64,000 nucleotides of DNA from Thiohalocapsa sp. PB-PSB1 (GTDB lineage: Bacteria; Pseudomonadota; Gammaproteobacteria; Chromatiales; Chromatiaceae). Position numbers and translations under genes: made by a program. The stretch covers positions 1 through 64,000 of the forward strand of contig CP050890.1 of assembly GCA_016745215.1 (NCBI GenBank). The letters are read 5' to 3'. Under the pieces are notes generated by a model, which had not been told where the DNA came from, searched no databases, and saw only the letters and a list, made by a program, of their open reading frames with translations. The number at the start of each line of letters is the position of its first letter. The stretch's first letter is position 1. Below are positions 33,534-41,570 of this stretch, piece by piece.

Positions 33534-34988
33534 CAATACCTTCGCCAAAAATTAGCGCCAAAAATTAGGTGGGCGACAGCCCGAGGTGATAGGTTATCCA
33601 GTTACTAATCCGAAGACCTATTCCCTCAGGAGGCTATCGCCCATGCCCGACATTATGCTGATCTTGAGCTGCTTAAGCCAGAGCGTAGATAAGACGAGCC
33701 TTGGCCGTTTGGGTTGCGTTGTGGAAGGGCTGTTGGCGATGACGGGGCGGGTAACGATGCGGGGGCTATCGCGCTGGACCGAGCGCGGGGGAAGCTATCG
33801 GACGCTGCAGCGGTTGTTCAACACCACGCTCAGTTGGGGCCAAGTGCATTGGCTGGTAATTCGCCAGCACCTGCTGGGCGACGAAACGCAATGGTTGCTG
33901 GCGGGCGATGAAGTGGTGGTGAGCAAATCGGGCAAGAAGACCCACGGTCTGGATCGTTTTTTCTCCTCGGTGGTTGGCAAGACGATCCCGGGGTTGTGTT
34001 TTCTGAGCCTGTCGTTGATTAGCGTGCAACGGCGCTGTTCGTACCCATTGCGCCTGGAGCCGATTCTCAAAGAGACGGCCGCGAGCTGCCCGAAAGCGTC
34101 CAAAGCGGGTCGGGGTAAGGACCGAGGGCGGCCGAAAGGTAGCCGCAATGGCAATCGCCGGGAGGTGAGTCTGTCGCCCTATTTGCAGTTCGTTCAAGAC
34201 CTTCTGCGCCAGGTGCTGGCACTGGTGTGCCAGACGCTGACGGTGCGTTATTTCGTCTTCGACGGGGCCTTCGGCCATAATCAAGCGCTGCAAATGGTCC
34301 GTCGCACGGGCTTAGAGTTGATCAGCAAATTGCGCCACAACAGCGCGCTGTATCTGCCCTATGACGGCCCCTACGCCGGGCGCGGCCCGCGGCGCAAGTA
34401 CGGCAGCAAGCTCGATTATCAACACTTGCCGCCGTGCTTTCTCAAAGCCACTTCCGTGGAAGGACAGGTTCATACGGCCATCTACCAACTGCCCGTTTGG
34501 CACAAAAAATTCCCCGACCGGCTCAATGTCGTGATCCTCGTCAAGACCAACCAACGCACCGGTGCCCAGGCCCATGTCATCCTTTTCAGTAGTGATCTTG
34601 AGTTAGGCTACGAAGCGCTCATCGATTACTATCGCTTGCGCTTCCAAATCGAGTTCAACTTCCGAGACGCCAAACAGTACTGGGGCTTGGAAGACTTCAT
34701 GGTGATCAAGCCAACGCCGGTCTACAACAGTGCCAACCTGGCGATGCTGATGATCAACCTGTCCCAGATCCTGATGCGACCGGTGCGCGAGCACTGTCCG
34801 AGCTTTAGCGTCAATGACCTCAAAGCCCACTTCCGCGGCCGGAAATACGTCCTGGAGGTGTTAAAAATGCTTCCGGAAATGCCCGAAGCAAATATTATTG
34901 ACCAAGCCCTTGAGCAGGCTGCAAATCTGGGGCGGATTAATCAAGAACTTAGTGCAGCATGAGATCGGGTCATTTGGCGAAGGTATTG
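33534..34988 (+). mobile_element. IS4-like element nested in the IS5-type element
   Basis: 1,455 bases bounded by perfect 16-base inverted repeats CAATACCTTCGCCAAA / TTTGGCGAAGGTATTG, with ATCAAG duplicates at 33528-33533 and 34989-34994. The insertion lies directly before the ATG of the IS5-type transposase. It separates that gene from its promoter side but leaves the coding sequence intact. Confidence 0.9.
33643..34962 (+). CDS. IS4-like DDE transposase
   Basis: A 439-residue transposase starting MPDIMLILSCLSQSVDKTSLGR behind an AGGAGG site nine bases upstream. Catalytic regions include WLLAGDEVVVSKSGKKTHG with the first Asp and VRYFVFDGAFGHNQALQM with the second. YYRLRFQIEFNFRDAKQYWGLEDF carries the Y-R-E-K signature with the catalytic Glu. 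It is full length by appearance. Exact family assignment (IS4 or IS701 group) is uncertain; the six-base duplication is unusual for classic IS4. Confidence 0.85.
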   Translation: MPDIMLILSCLSQSVDKTSLGRLGCVVEGLLAMTGRVTMRGLSRWTERGGSYRTLQRLFNTTLSWGQVHWLVIRQHLLGDETQWLLAGDEVVVSKSGKKTHGLDRFFSSVVGKTIPGLCFLSLSLISVQRRCSYPLRLEPILKETAASCPKASKAGRGKDRGRPKGSRNGNRREVSLSPYLQFVQDLLRQVLALVCQTLTVRYFVFDGAFGHNQALQMVRRTGLELISKLRHNSALYLPYDGPYAGRGPRRKYGSKLDYQHLPPCFLKATSVEGQVHTAIYQLPVWHKKFPDRLNVVILVKTNQRTGAQAHVILFSSDLELGYEALIDYYRLRFQIEFNFRDAKQYWGLEDFMVIKPTPVYNSANLAMLMINLSQILMRPVREHCPSFSVNDLKAHFRGRKYVLEVLKMLPEMPEANIIDQALEQAANLGRINQELSAA

Positions 34989-34994
34989 ATCAAG

Positions 34995-35825
34995 ATGACT
35001 TCAGATAATGTTCATACACCTGTACGCTATCCAAGTGACCTGTCAGACGAAGAATGGGCAATCATCGAGCAAGTCTTGAACGAACTTGACCCGTATAAGA
35101 CAGGGCGCCGCCGTGATTCGAATCTACGCGAGATTCTGAATGCCATTTTCTATTTGAATAAGACAGGCTGCCCTTGGCGTTATTTACCGAAAGATTTTCC
35201 TCCTTACACCCTTGTCAATTACTACTATAACAAGTGGACACACAGTGGTTTGCTGGAGCAGATCAATGCAGAGCTACGGGCGCGTTTGCGCCAAATGAAA
35301 GGCCGAAATCCCGATCCAAGTGGCGCCATCATTGATAGCCAAAGTGTCAAAGGGACACCGGAGTCATCGGTCGAATCCGGCTTCGATGGTGGTAAGCTTG
35401 TCAAGGGCCGGAAGCGACATATCGTCGTTGATACAATAGGTTGCCTGCTTGTCGTCTACGTGCATGCAGCTAATGTGTATGACGGAAAAGCAGCTCGTGA
35501 AATTCTCACGCGTCTATTCGTGCTCCTGCAGAGTGTAAAGCATATTTGGGCTGATTGCGGCTATATGGGCAAAGAGCTTTTTAATTGGGTATTATCTGAA
35601 TTTAATTGCACCCTCGAGATTGTAAAGAGGCAGAAAAGAAAGAAAGGTTTTCATGTATTGCCGCGTCGCTGGGTCGTGGAGCGCACATTTGCTTGGCTTG
35701 GCCGGTCTCGTCGACTGAGTAAAGATTATGAAAGAGAACCGAGATCAAGTGAGTCACAGGTCTATCATGCATCGTCACGTTTATTGCTTCGTCAAATTTG
35801 TAATAATCAAATAGCTTATGAGTAG
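34995..35825 (+). CDS. IS5-family transposase
   Basis: A 276-residue DDE transposase beginning MTSDNVHTPVRYPSDLSDEEWAIIE. It has TGCPWRYLPKDFPP, IIDSQSVKGTPESS (first Asp), DGGKLVKGRKRHIVVDT, WADCGYMGK (second Asp) and RRWVVERTFAWLGRSRRLSKDYE (catalytic Glu). The frame extends 12 codons upstream only because the nested IS end happens to be open; the ATG right after the ATCAAG duplicate is the natural start. Confidence 0.92.
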   Translation: MTSDNVHTPVRYPSDLSDEEWAIIEQVLNELDPYKTGRRRDSNLREILNAIFYLNKTGCPWRYLPKDFPPYTLVNYYYNKWTHSGLLEQINAELRARLRQMKGRNPDPSGAIIDSQSVKGTPESSVESGFDGGKLVKGRKRHIVVDTIGCLLVVYVHAANVYDGKAAREILTRLFVLLQSVKHIWADCGYMGKELFNWVLSEFNCTLEIVKRQKRKKGFHVLPRRWVVERTFAWLGRSRRLSKDYEREPRSSESQVYHASSRLLLRQICNNQIAYE

Positions 35826-35888
35826 ACTATTCGAATTTATTGCGTTGTTTAGGTCGAACATTAAAGAAAATAGTTTTCATACAGCGTC

Positions 35889-36309
35889 TTAAACAGCTCA
35901 AAGCGATCAGGTTGGCCTTATAGATGTTGTCATAGGTGAAGTCAGTCCCCTTCAGTATGGCGTCCAGCATTTCGTAAGCGGTCCGGTATATACTGTGCGC
36001 AAACTCTGAATCAATGTCCCTTCTTCCAGGTAAACGCAGGTCGCTAGTGACGCGAACCATTGAGTGAATGTAGTCTTGAATCTCGCGGGGTAAGTGAAAG
36101 ACGGGGCTGATGTTGTTAATGGCATCTCTCAAGCCAACAAGAGTGTAAAGGATCTGGACTTGAAGAGTGACAAACCCGATTATGAATGCAAGCACCAAAC
36201 CGAACTCGTCAGATAAGCCAAGGAGTTTTCCGGCAAAAAAGGTGCCGACTGCAAACACGAAGCCGAGTGCCGCGATGGCTATCTGCACTCCTTCTCTGCT
36301 GATCATCAT
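35889..36309 (-). pseudogene. IS-split cassette gene, N-terminal half
   Basis: From ATG 36309 (GAGGAA site upstream): MMISREGVQIAIAALGFVFAVGTFF, a second membrane segment EFGLVLAFIIGFVTLQVQIL, then YKANLIALSCLRR at the IS junction. The ORF continues to 35827 only through IS sequence (the tail CMKTIFFNVRPKQRNKFE is IS-encoded). Joined with 33013-33434 it gives a protein of about 280 residues with two N-terminal membrane helices and a cytoplasmic domain. Function unknown. Confidence 0.72.
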
Positions 36310-36393
36310 GATACTCGATTCCTCGTTTTCCGGGCAGGTAGTCGCAAGACAACTGGGTGCATTCAAGGAACAGCTCATCAGTTTAGTCTACGC

Positions 36394-36455
36394 GCCCAAC
36401 GTTTAGTTAACCTGCCGAGCCCGCGCCGGTCGGGCCGCGAGCGCGACTATGTGGA
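36394..36455 (-). other. attC remnant I
   Basis: GCCCAACGTTTAGTTAACCTGCC followed by GAGCCCGCGCC and GGGCCGCGAGC gives one core and part of one stem. The opposite core is missing, apparently lost when the IS91-type element arrived. It belonged to the cassette now replaced by that element. The 36456-36660 stretch is non-coding IS91-end sequence. Confidence 0.5.
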
Positions 36456-36660
36456 TTCTACAACAGTCAAGCCCTGGGTGGGGCCTGGAAACTCCCGCTG
36501 ATGTTGGCGCAGTTGCACGAGCAAGGGTCGGTTGCGCGCGCTCGGTCCCGCGGGCGCAGCGATTTCGCATGGAGCACAACGGTTTTTCGCTCACCGCGGT
36601 CGCGTCGCAACACAGCAGCACTGTCCCGAGCCGATGCGGATCGAGTGGAGGAGATGTTCA

Positions 36661-37905
36661 TCAGGCCGCCTCGCACGCAAGCGGCGGATCTTGGCCGCGA
36701 GCGGGTCCAATGGTGGGCGCAAGGTCGCGCTGACGTCGTAGCCGTCCGCCGCAGCTCGGGCAGACGTGGATGTCTTTGCCGGTCAGGCGTTGCAGCAAGA
36801 CGTCGTAGGGCTCGCGCACTTTGGTCGTCGTCACCGGCGCTAGGCCAAGCAGCGCTTTGGCACGATTGAGCTTGGTCGCGCGGTGTCCGCAGGCGAGCAG
36901 TCCGTAGTGGCGGATGCGGGTGAAGCGCGGCGGCAGGATGTGCAGCGTGAACCGCCGGATGAATTCGTTGGCGTCCAGCGTCATCACTTTGGTCTTGGCG
37001 CCGTCTTTATAGTCTTTCCAGGTGAAGGTGACTTTGCCGTCGGCAAGATTGAGGATGCGGTGGTTGCTGATGGCAATGCGGTGGGTGTATCGCCCGAGGT
37101 AGTCGATGATCTGTTGCGGTCCGCCGAACGGGGGTTTGGCGTAGACCACCCAGTCGTGCTCGCGCAGTGCCTTGCGCAACGCGGCGAAGTGCGCGCCCGG
37201 CGGTGTCTTCAGCTCGCCTGTGGTATGCGCGTGCTCCAGGCGCTCGAGGTAGTTTCCGCGGAAGACCTTGGACAGCGCTTTGACCGGGAATAACCAGTCA
37301 CGATGCGGGCAGGGTTTGAACTGTTCGCCATCGAACGTTAAAGCTCCGCCTGGCACGATGCAGTGCAGATGGATGTGGCGCTCCATCGTCTGGCCCCAGG
37401 TGTGCAGCACGGCGGTGATGCCGAGGGTTCCGTTCCAATGACGAGCGGCAAAGGCTTGCAGGGTGTCCGTCGCGCTGGCGAACAGCAGGTCGTAAATCAG
37501 TTTGTCGTTCCACCCCACCCAGTCGTTGATCGCATGCGGCAGCGTGAAGACGGTATGAAAATAGGGCACCGGCAGCAGTTCGTCTTTGCGCGCTTCGATC
37601 CAGCGCGCTTTCTCCAGCCCTTGACATTTCGGGCAGTGGCGGTCGCGACAGGAGTTGTAGCTGTTGTAAAGGGTGCCGCAGTCAGTGCAGTAGTCGATGT
37701 GCCCGCCCAGCGCCGCGGTGCGGCAGTTTTGGATGGCGCTGAGTACCTTGTGCACGTGCAGCGGATGGGAGTGCTCGTGCAGGGAGTCGGGCAAATGCGC
37801 GCGCAGGATGTCGGCGACTTCGAACGTCGGTCTCTGCTTGGAGCCGGAGTGCGTGTGTCCCGCTCTGTGATGGGGAGTTGGAGAGGAAAGGAATGGCGAT
37901 GCCAT
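36661..37905 (-). CDS. IS91-family transposase
   Basis: A 414-residue HUH-type rolling-circle transposase. The N-terminal zinc-binding domain is CTDCGTLYNSYNSCRDRHCPKCQ. The HUH region is RHIHLHCIVPGGAL. The catalytic tyrosine region is IIDYLGRYTHRIAISNHRI, followed by FIRRFTLHILPPRFTRIRHYGLL. The C-terminus has CPSCGGRLRRQRD. It appears intact. IS91 elements make no target duplications and insert at short tetranucleotides, so its borders are not marked; it lies between a half attC and attC J. Confidence 0.92.
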   Translation of the reverse strand: MASPFLSSPTPHHRAGHTHSGSKQRPTFEVADILRAHLPDSLHEHSHPLHVHKVLSAIQNCRTAALGGHIDYCTDCGTLYNSYNSCRDRHCPKCQGLEKARWIEARKDELLPVPYFHTVFTLPHAINDWVGWNDKLIYDLLFASATDTLQAFAARHWNGTLGITAVLHTWGQTMERHIHLHCIVPGGALTFDGEQFKPCPHRDWLFPVKALSKVFRGNYLERLEHAHTTGELKTPPGAHFAALRKALREHDWVVYAKPPFGGPQQIIDYLGRYTHRIAISNHRILNLADGKVTFTWKDYKDGAKTKVMTLDANEFIRRFTLHILPPRFTRIRHYGLLACGHRATKLNRAKALLGLAPVTTTKVREPYDVLLQRLTGKDIHVCPSCGGRLRRQRDLAPTIGPARGQDPPLACEAA

Positions 37906-37931
37906 TGCGTGTGCTTATTCTTGTTTATTGT

Positions 37932-38771
37932 TTATTTCAGCGCCGGTGCTGCTTTGTCTCGGGTGTGGTCTCTTCCAACGCGATAGCGTTTTAATCTAAC
38001 GTCAACCGCAGCCCGCGCCAAACTGCGGCCACGCGCGAAGCGCCGGCCGCAGTTTGGCGCGGGCTGGCGGACTCGTTGGGCGCTATCATAGTTCAGCCGG
38101 TGCAAGAGGCAACACCTGCGGTTGTGCTTTTGGAAATGGTGTAAATGGTAAAGTGTCACCGTAATCACGATATTTATCGCATTATTCGTCGTGCTATGCC
38201 CTGACTCCAATATGAGGGACGGATTTTTTTTCTTAGCCTTGCCGAAGTGGAACTCAACTTTTACAGAAACTGGTGTTTGAAAAATACCAGCACCTCCTTT
38301 TGCTAATTCGGCTAGTTTTTCCTGGCTCCGAATGGCGCAATGAGAATGTTCTGCTTTGTGCTCTATTGGATTACAAGCCGAGTTCATTTTTACCGAACCT
38401 GACGGCTTTAGGATTGAATCTGGTCCGTATTTCTTATATCCATCACAACCCGAGAATGCGTATTCCAGCTCATCTGGGAAACACTTGTACTTGAGCGTGG
38501 AGAAGACAACGCAGGGCAAGAGCGGAAAATGTAACCCATGAATATCAGACCGTATATCTGTAAGGCCCGATTCAACGCGTTGCTGCTTTCTCACCCTATA
38601 CCACTGGGCTACCAACCAACTAGCGAAAAAGAATGTTGGTCCAAAAATATTTATTAATTCTTTGGCTGTCCATGACTCTGGTGGTTTGTCTGCTACGTTG
38701 TACAACGTCCAAGCCACGCCCAAGATCAAAGGGAGCCAGAATTCCTTCAGTAACTGGAATAGTATCTTCAT
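37932..38771 (-). CDS. Cassette membrane protein, 3' end reading through attC J
   Basis: Up to 279 residues. There are two N-terminal membrane segments (FWLPLILGVAWTLYNVA and INIFGPTFFFASWLVAQWYRV), then a cytoplasmic part with VSVKVEFHFGKAKKKNP. The last 55 residues are translated from attC J and IS91-end sequence and are not native, so the true stop has been lost or lies in another frame near 38090. A small homopolymer-type frameshift around 38150 is possible. The overall plan (two membrane helices plus domain) resembles the split gene at 36 kb, but I see no sequence relation. Function unknown. Confidence 0.5.
   Translation of the reverse strand: MKILFQLLKEFWLPLILGVAWTLYNVADKPPESWTAKELINIFGPTFFFASWLVAQWYRVRKQQRVESGLTDIRSDIHGLHFPLLPCVVFSTLKYKCFPDELEYAFSGCDGYKKYGPDSILKPSGSVKMNSACNPIEHKAEHSHCAIRSQEKLAELAKGGAGIFQTPVSVKVEFHFGKAKKKNPSLILESGHSTTNNAINIVITVTLYHLHHFQKHNRRCCLLHRLNYDSAQRVRQPAPNCGRRFARGRSLARAAVDVRLKRYRVGRDHTRDKAAPALK
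37994..38081 (-). other. attC recombination site J
   Basis: ATCTAAC (37994-38000) and GTTGGGC (38075-38081) bound GCCCGCGCCAAACTGCGGCC and its inverse. It is nearly the same sequence as the inverted, intron-bearing site at 60057-60141. Confidence 0.93.
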
Positions 38772-38781
38772 TGTTTTTCTA

Positions 38782-38829
38782 GGCTAACGCGTGGATGAGC
38801 GGCTTGTCCGCTCGATCCACTGGTTGGGG
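38782..38829 (-). other. Short attC-like site K
   Basis: GGCTAAC (38782) and GTTGGGG (38823) flank a stem GTGGATGAGCGG/CCGCTCGATCCAC with a TTGT loop. At 48 bases it is shorter than standard attC sites but has both cores. The stem-loop GAGCGGCTTGTCCGCTC recurs in site L. Confidence 0.6.
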
Positions 38830-38950
38830 TAGCTGTGCTTGTCGATTCTCACGGTTCTGCAGCCATGTCCGCCATATCTCTTTCGCACCTTTGTGGCTCG
38901 ATAGCTTCTTGTGATTATCTCGCCTTGTGCGCAGTTCAAGCTGGTATTCG

Positions 38951-39295
38951 TCAGCCGACCGTCTCAATGCGTTCCTCGAACACGCGCACTAGGCGGTTCT
39001 CTTTGGTGAGTCGATGAATTTCAGGCCATTGCCGCGTGATTACATTGTGGAACTCACGCATTTTCATATTGCCGTATCGTATGTGTACTACGCGCGGCGG
39101 TGGAATTGTTACTAACACCCGGTCTGAGAAGTCAGCATCCTTGGACACTATGATCAAGTCGTGTTTTGCCGCATAGCGCCAGATGTCGGAATCGCTCATT
39201 GTTTCGCCAAGATCCCTGACATGCAGGAACTCACCACCCGCCCAGAGTGAGAACCTGTAGGGCAAGTTGACATCAATGAGGTAGCGGGGCATCAA
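38951..39295 (-). CDS. DUF5615 PIN-like toxin
   Basis: A 114-residue PIN-like protein. It has RYLIDVNLPYRFSLW with the first acidic residue, HVRDLGETMSDSDIWRYAAKHDLIIVSKDADFSDR (typical SKDxDF block) and PPPRVVHIRYGN. DUF5615 proteins pair with DUF433 antitoxins, and that gene lies directly upstream with a four-base overlap. The likely activity is RNA cleavage, by family analogy. A short TTG-started frame at 38779-38967 in the space to attC K is probably not a gene. Confidence 0.88.
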   Translation of the reverse strand: MMPRYLIDVNLPYRFSLWAGGEFLHVRDLGETMSDSDIWRYAAKHDLIIVSKDADFSDRVLVTIPPPRVVHIRYGNMKMREFHNVITRQWPEIHRLTKENRLVRVFEERIETVG

Positions 39296-39603
39296 GCGAC
39301 TCGTTGAATCGTGTACCGATGTGCCATCATATCAGCGGCAAAGCGCAAGCATGCTTCGATATCCGCTGGTTCAAGCGACGGGTACTGATCTAAAATCTCG
39401 TCCTTCGAGTCGCCGGCTGCCAAGAAGCCAATCACCGTCTCAACTGTAATGCGCAAACCACGAATGGTCGGGCGCCCATTACAAAGGTCGGGGTCTATCG
39501 TAATACGACCATCCAGGTATCTCAGAGGTTCTGAAGTCAAGGGTCTATCCCCACTCGCAAATATCGAAGAAGTTCCCTGTGTACCTTTAAGCTGCCAACC
39601 CAT
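39292..39603 (-). CDS. DUF433 antitoxin
   Basis: A DUF433 protein of 103 residues as opened, whose family core starts near residue 28. The core is RYLDGRITIDPDLCNGRPTIRGLRITVETVIGFLAAGDSKDEILDQYPSLEPADIEACLRFAADMM. This small winged-helix-like fold is the antitoxin partner of DUF5615 PIN-like toxins. The first 25 residues are not typical, so the real start may lie inside. It is translationally coupled to the toxin gene. Confidence 0.85.
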   Translation of the reverse strand: MGWQLKGTQGTSSIFASGDRPLTSEPLRYLDGRITIDPDLCNGRPTIRGLRITVETVIGFLAAGDSKDEILDQYPSLEPADIEACLRFAADMMAHRYTIQRVA

Positions 39604-39817
39604 GGGCAGGATAGGTATTTACAGGATATCGCCTCTATGGCTTGTCCGTGTCTATTCAGTATCGTAGGCCCTTGAACGTGAAGCCCTCTCCCTTCGCTCC
39701 TGCGGGCCACGATCTGACCCGCGAGCCACGATTTCGCCAGGAATCACAATCTGGCCGCAGCCACCGTTATCTATCTCTGACGACACAACCGGCGGCAATC
39801 CATGCCCCCGGCGAGGA
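39604..39817. other. Cassette gap without a visible gene
   Basis: This 214-base region between the DUF433 gene and site L shows no ORF with coding character and no recognised motif. Confidence 0.4.
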
Positions 39818-39864
39818 GCCCAACGCGTCGGTGAGCGGCTTGTCCGCTCGACAGGCTGGTAAGC
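39818..39864 (-). other. Decayed attC-like site L
   Basis: GCCCAAC (39818-39824) and GGTAAGC (39858-39864) flank GAGCGGCTTGTCCGCTC, the same hairpin as in site K. The second core lacks the GTT start, so recombination activity is doubtful. Two GGGTGTCCC words follow at 39.89 and 39.94 kb. Confidence 0.45.
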
Positions 39865-39959
39865 TGGTATTCTACCCTACGGCATCAGGGCGTGGGTGTC
39901 CCGTGTCGCCTCAGAGCGCCCTATGGCCTCGGAGCGTGGGTGTCCCAGCGTCGCTCTAG

Positions 39960-40799
39960 CTATCTGTACTCGTCGAAGAATTTGCTGTCAATCTCAAAAA
40001 CTGTTTTCGGGCGTACGCCCAGCTGCAGGTGTTCGAACATTGATACAAGCTTCTCTCCGTTAACCATTTCTATGGGTGGAACGCCGTCGCGCCTAGCTTC
40101 CTTCTGGGCATCGGATGTGAATTGTCCGGTCGTCAGAATGATACCTTTGTCCGCTCTCCCCATCATTGCGCCCCGGAAATCGCGGACGTGCGATGCGGAA
40201 ACCGGACGATCTGTATATCGCTTGCATTGAAAAAAAACTTTGAAACTAACAAAGGGGTTGAGTTCCAACAGTCCATGTCCGTCGATTCCACCGTCACCCG
40301 AGCGACCTGTAACCTCCACCTTTTCAAACCCAGACTTTCGAAGAAGAAGTTGGCATATTCGTTCAAAGCCCTCCGGGGAAAGAGAACGAAGTACATTCAG
40401 TAGGTCTGTTTCGTGCTCCAAATCGTCGATGATCGCATCCGCGTCTTCGTGTCCGGCATCCTTTATGTGCATTTCGCTTTGCACGGACTTGAACATTGCG
40501 TAAACGTCGTCGACGCTCAGTTTCGCGGTTTCTCCCTGTTTCGTAAGCCGCCAGATGCCGCGTTCGGATGGATCAATGAATCCACCTTTCGCCAGATAAA
40601 ACCTAGCCCAGGCAATCTGATTCTTTACCCGAGAATTTCCGTTCTTGGTTGTTTCTTGCTGTTCTTCTTCTGGGATAGCGAGTGACTCGATGACTGCATC
40701 GGTGACCTCAGCTGGTTTGCCCGAGCCACCAAGGGCTCTGAGGCTATCCAGAACCGGCAGGGCGAAACGCAGAAACTTGGGTCCTTTGGTGCGCTTCAT
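39960..40799 (-). CDS. Mrr-type restriction endonuclease (cassette)
   Basis: A 279-residue protein. The N-terminal Mrr_N-type winged helix (FALPVLDSLRALGG...NSRVKNQIAWARFYLAKGGFIDPSERGIWRLT) is followed by a helical linker. The Mrr catalytic domain has LSPEGFERICQLLLRKSGFEKVEVTGRSGDGGIDGHG and FKVFFQCKRYTDRPVSASHVRDFRGAM. The GDGGIDG...QCKRY motif gives the PD-(D/E)XK-type active site (D, Q, K). Mrr cuts methylated DNA. It forms a cassette between sites L and M and adds to the defence content of the array. Confidence 0.93.
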   Translation of the reverse strand: MKRTKGPKFLRFALPVLDSLRALGGSGKPAEVTDAVIESLAIPEEEQQETTKNGNSRVKNQIAWARFYLAKGGFIDPSERGIWRLTKQGETAKLSVDDVYAMFKSVQSEMHIKDAGHEDADAIIDDLEHETDLLNVLRSLSPEGFERICQLLLRKSGFEKVEVTGRSGDGGIDGHGLLELNPFVSFKVFFQCKRYTDRPVSASHVRDFRGAMMGRADKGIILTTGQFTSDAQKEARRDGVPPIEMVNGEKLVSMFEHLQLGVRPKTVFEIDSKFFDEYR

Positions 40800-40821
40800 G
40801 TGTATGCGTTTCGGTTTCGGT

Positions 40822-40915
40822 AGCTAACGTCAGGCACAGCCCGGCGCATGCTGGCGAGCCGCCCGCGTCAGCGGCGGCTCGTCAGCATGCGCTCCGGCTA
40901 GTGCACTCGTTGGGC
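40822..40915 (-). other. attC recombination site M
   Basis: AGCTAAC (40822-40828) and GTTGGGC (40909-40915) with long complementary arms (CGCATGCTGGCGAGCCGCC and near-inverse). It is close kin of site G. Confidence 0.95.
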
Positions 40916-40971
40916 GTCTTGTCATTGGTTACGAACCACAAGTATTTAGTCGAGACCCTTTGATCTGGCTC

Positions 40972-41345
40972 CTAGAAAGGGCTGTTGTTGCAAGGATCCG
41001 GCGTAAACCCCTGTGGGGTGAGCCGAATCTCAAAGCTGAGGACGTCGACTCCGTCGATAGCTTCTGCAAGAGTCGGAACCACACGCAAAGGTATGTGAAC
41101 GTAGCTGTCGCATGGCTCGCTATCCTCGGTTTCAGCGATGAAAAATGCCAGCATAGGTGGATAATCAGCAAAGCCGGCTTTGATCTGATCGATCTGTCCC
41201 GGATCGAGACGACTGATTGGGATGGTGACGGTTCCAAGGCTTGGCCTAGCCGTAACGTTGTAAATCAACCGGCGAAGTTGTATCTCCGTTGGTAGAGTAA
41301 CTCCATATACGAACCCGGAAGGAGCGGGCTCTGGCTGGGCAAACC
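40972..41345 (-). pseudogene. 5'-truncated cassette gene
   Basis: About 120 codons with coding character: FVYGVTLPTEIQLRRLIYNVTARPSLGTVTIPISRLDPGQIDQIKAGFADYPPMLAFFIAETEDSEP, ending FTPDPCNNSPF. The frame extends to 41430 only through repeat sequence (GGGACACCCAC words), so the native N-terminus is missing. attC M lies at its 3' end. No family recognised. The truncation joins it to the repeat array and the IS66 remnant. Confidence 0.55.
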
Positions 41346-41360
41346 AAGTGAAGGGCCGGT

Positions 41361-41570
41361 ATGGGACACCCACATTTCGGCCGCACATTTCGGCCGGTAT
41401 GGTATGGGACACCCACATTTCAGCGTGCATATTTCAGCGTGGCGGAGAGTGCGGGGCGAAAAGTGGGGGGCGAAAAGTGGGTGTCCTTTTCTGTCTTTCT
41501 GTCTAGGTGTCCTTTTCTGTCTCGGGTGTCCTTTTCTGTCTCGTTTCTGTCTGTCCTTTTCTGTCTGAAA
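41361..41570. repeat. GGGACACCCAC and GGTGTCCTTTTCTGTCT repeat array
   Basis: The left part repeats GGTATGGGACACCCACATTTC twice with CATTTCGGCC and CATTTCAGCGTG variants. The right part repeats GTGTCCTTTTCTGTCT four or more times with truncations. The array lies between the cassette remnant and the IS66 remnant and replaces the 3' end of the transposase gene. Confidence 0.8.

Larger units (their letters stand above)
33435..35888 (+). mobile_element. IS5-family element (IS1031-like group) carrying a nested IS
   Basis: The left end GAGACTGTATGGGAACTA (33435) and the right end TAGTTTTCATACAGCGTC (35871-35888) are imperfect inverted repeats (14 of 20). They are flanked by TTA duplicates at 33432-33434 and 35889-35891, the TNA target type of this group. 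Without the nested element it is about 990 bases. It interrupts the two-membrane-segment cassette gene. Confidence 0.85.

Noticed and set aside
38779..38967. 62-codon frame after the DUF5615 toxin
   Set aside because: It begins at a TTG inside the toxin gene, ends in site K, and shows no conserved pattern.
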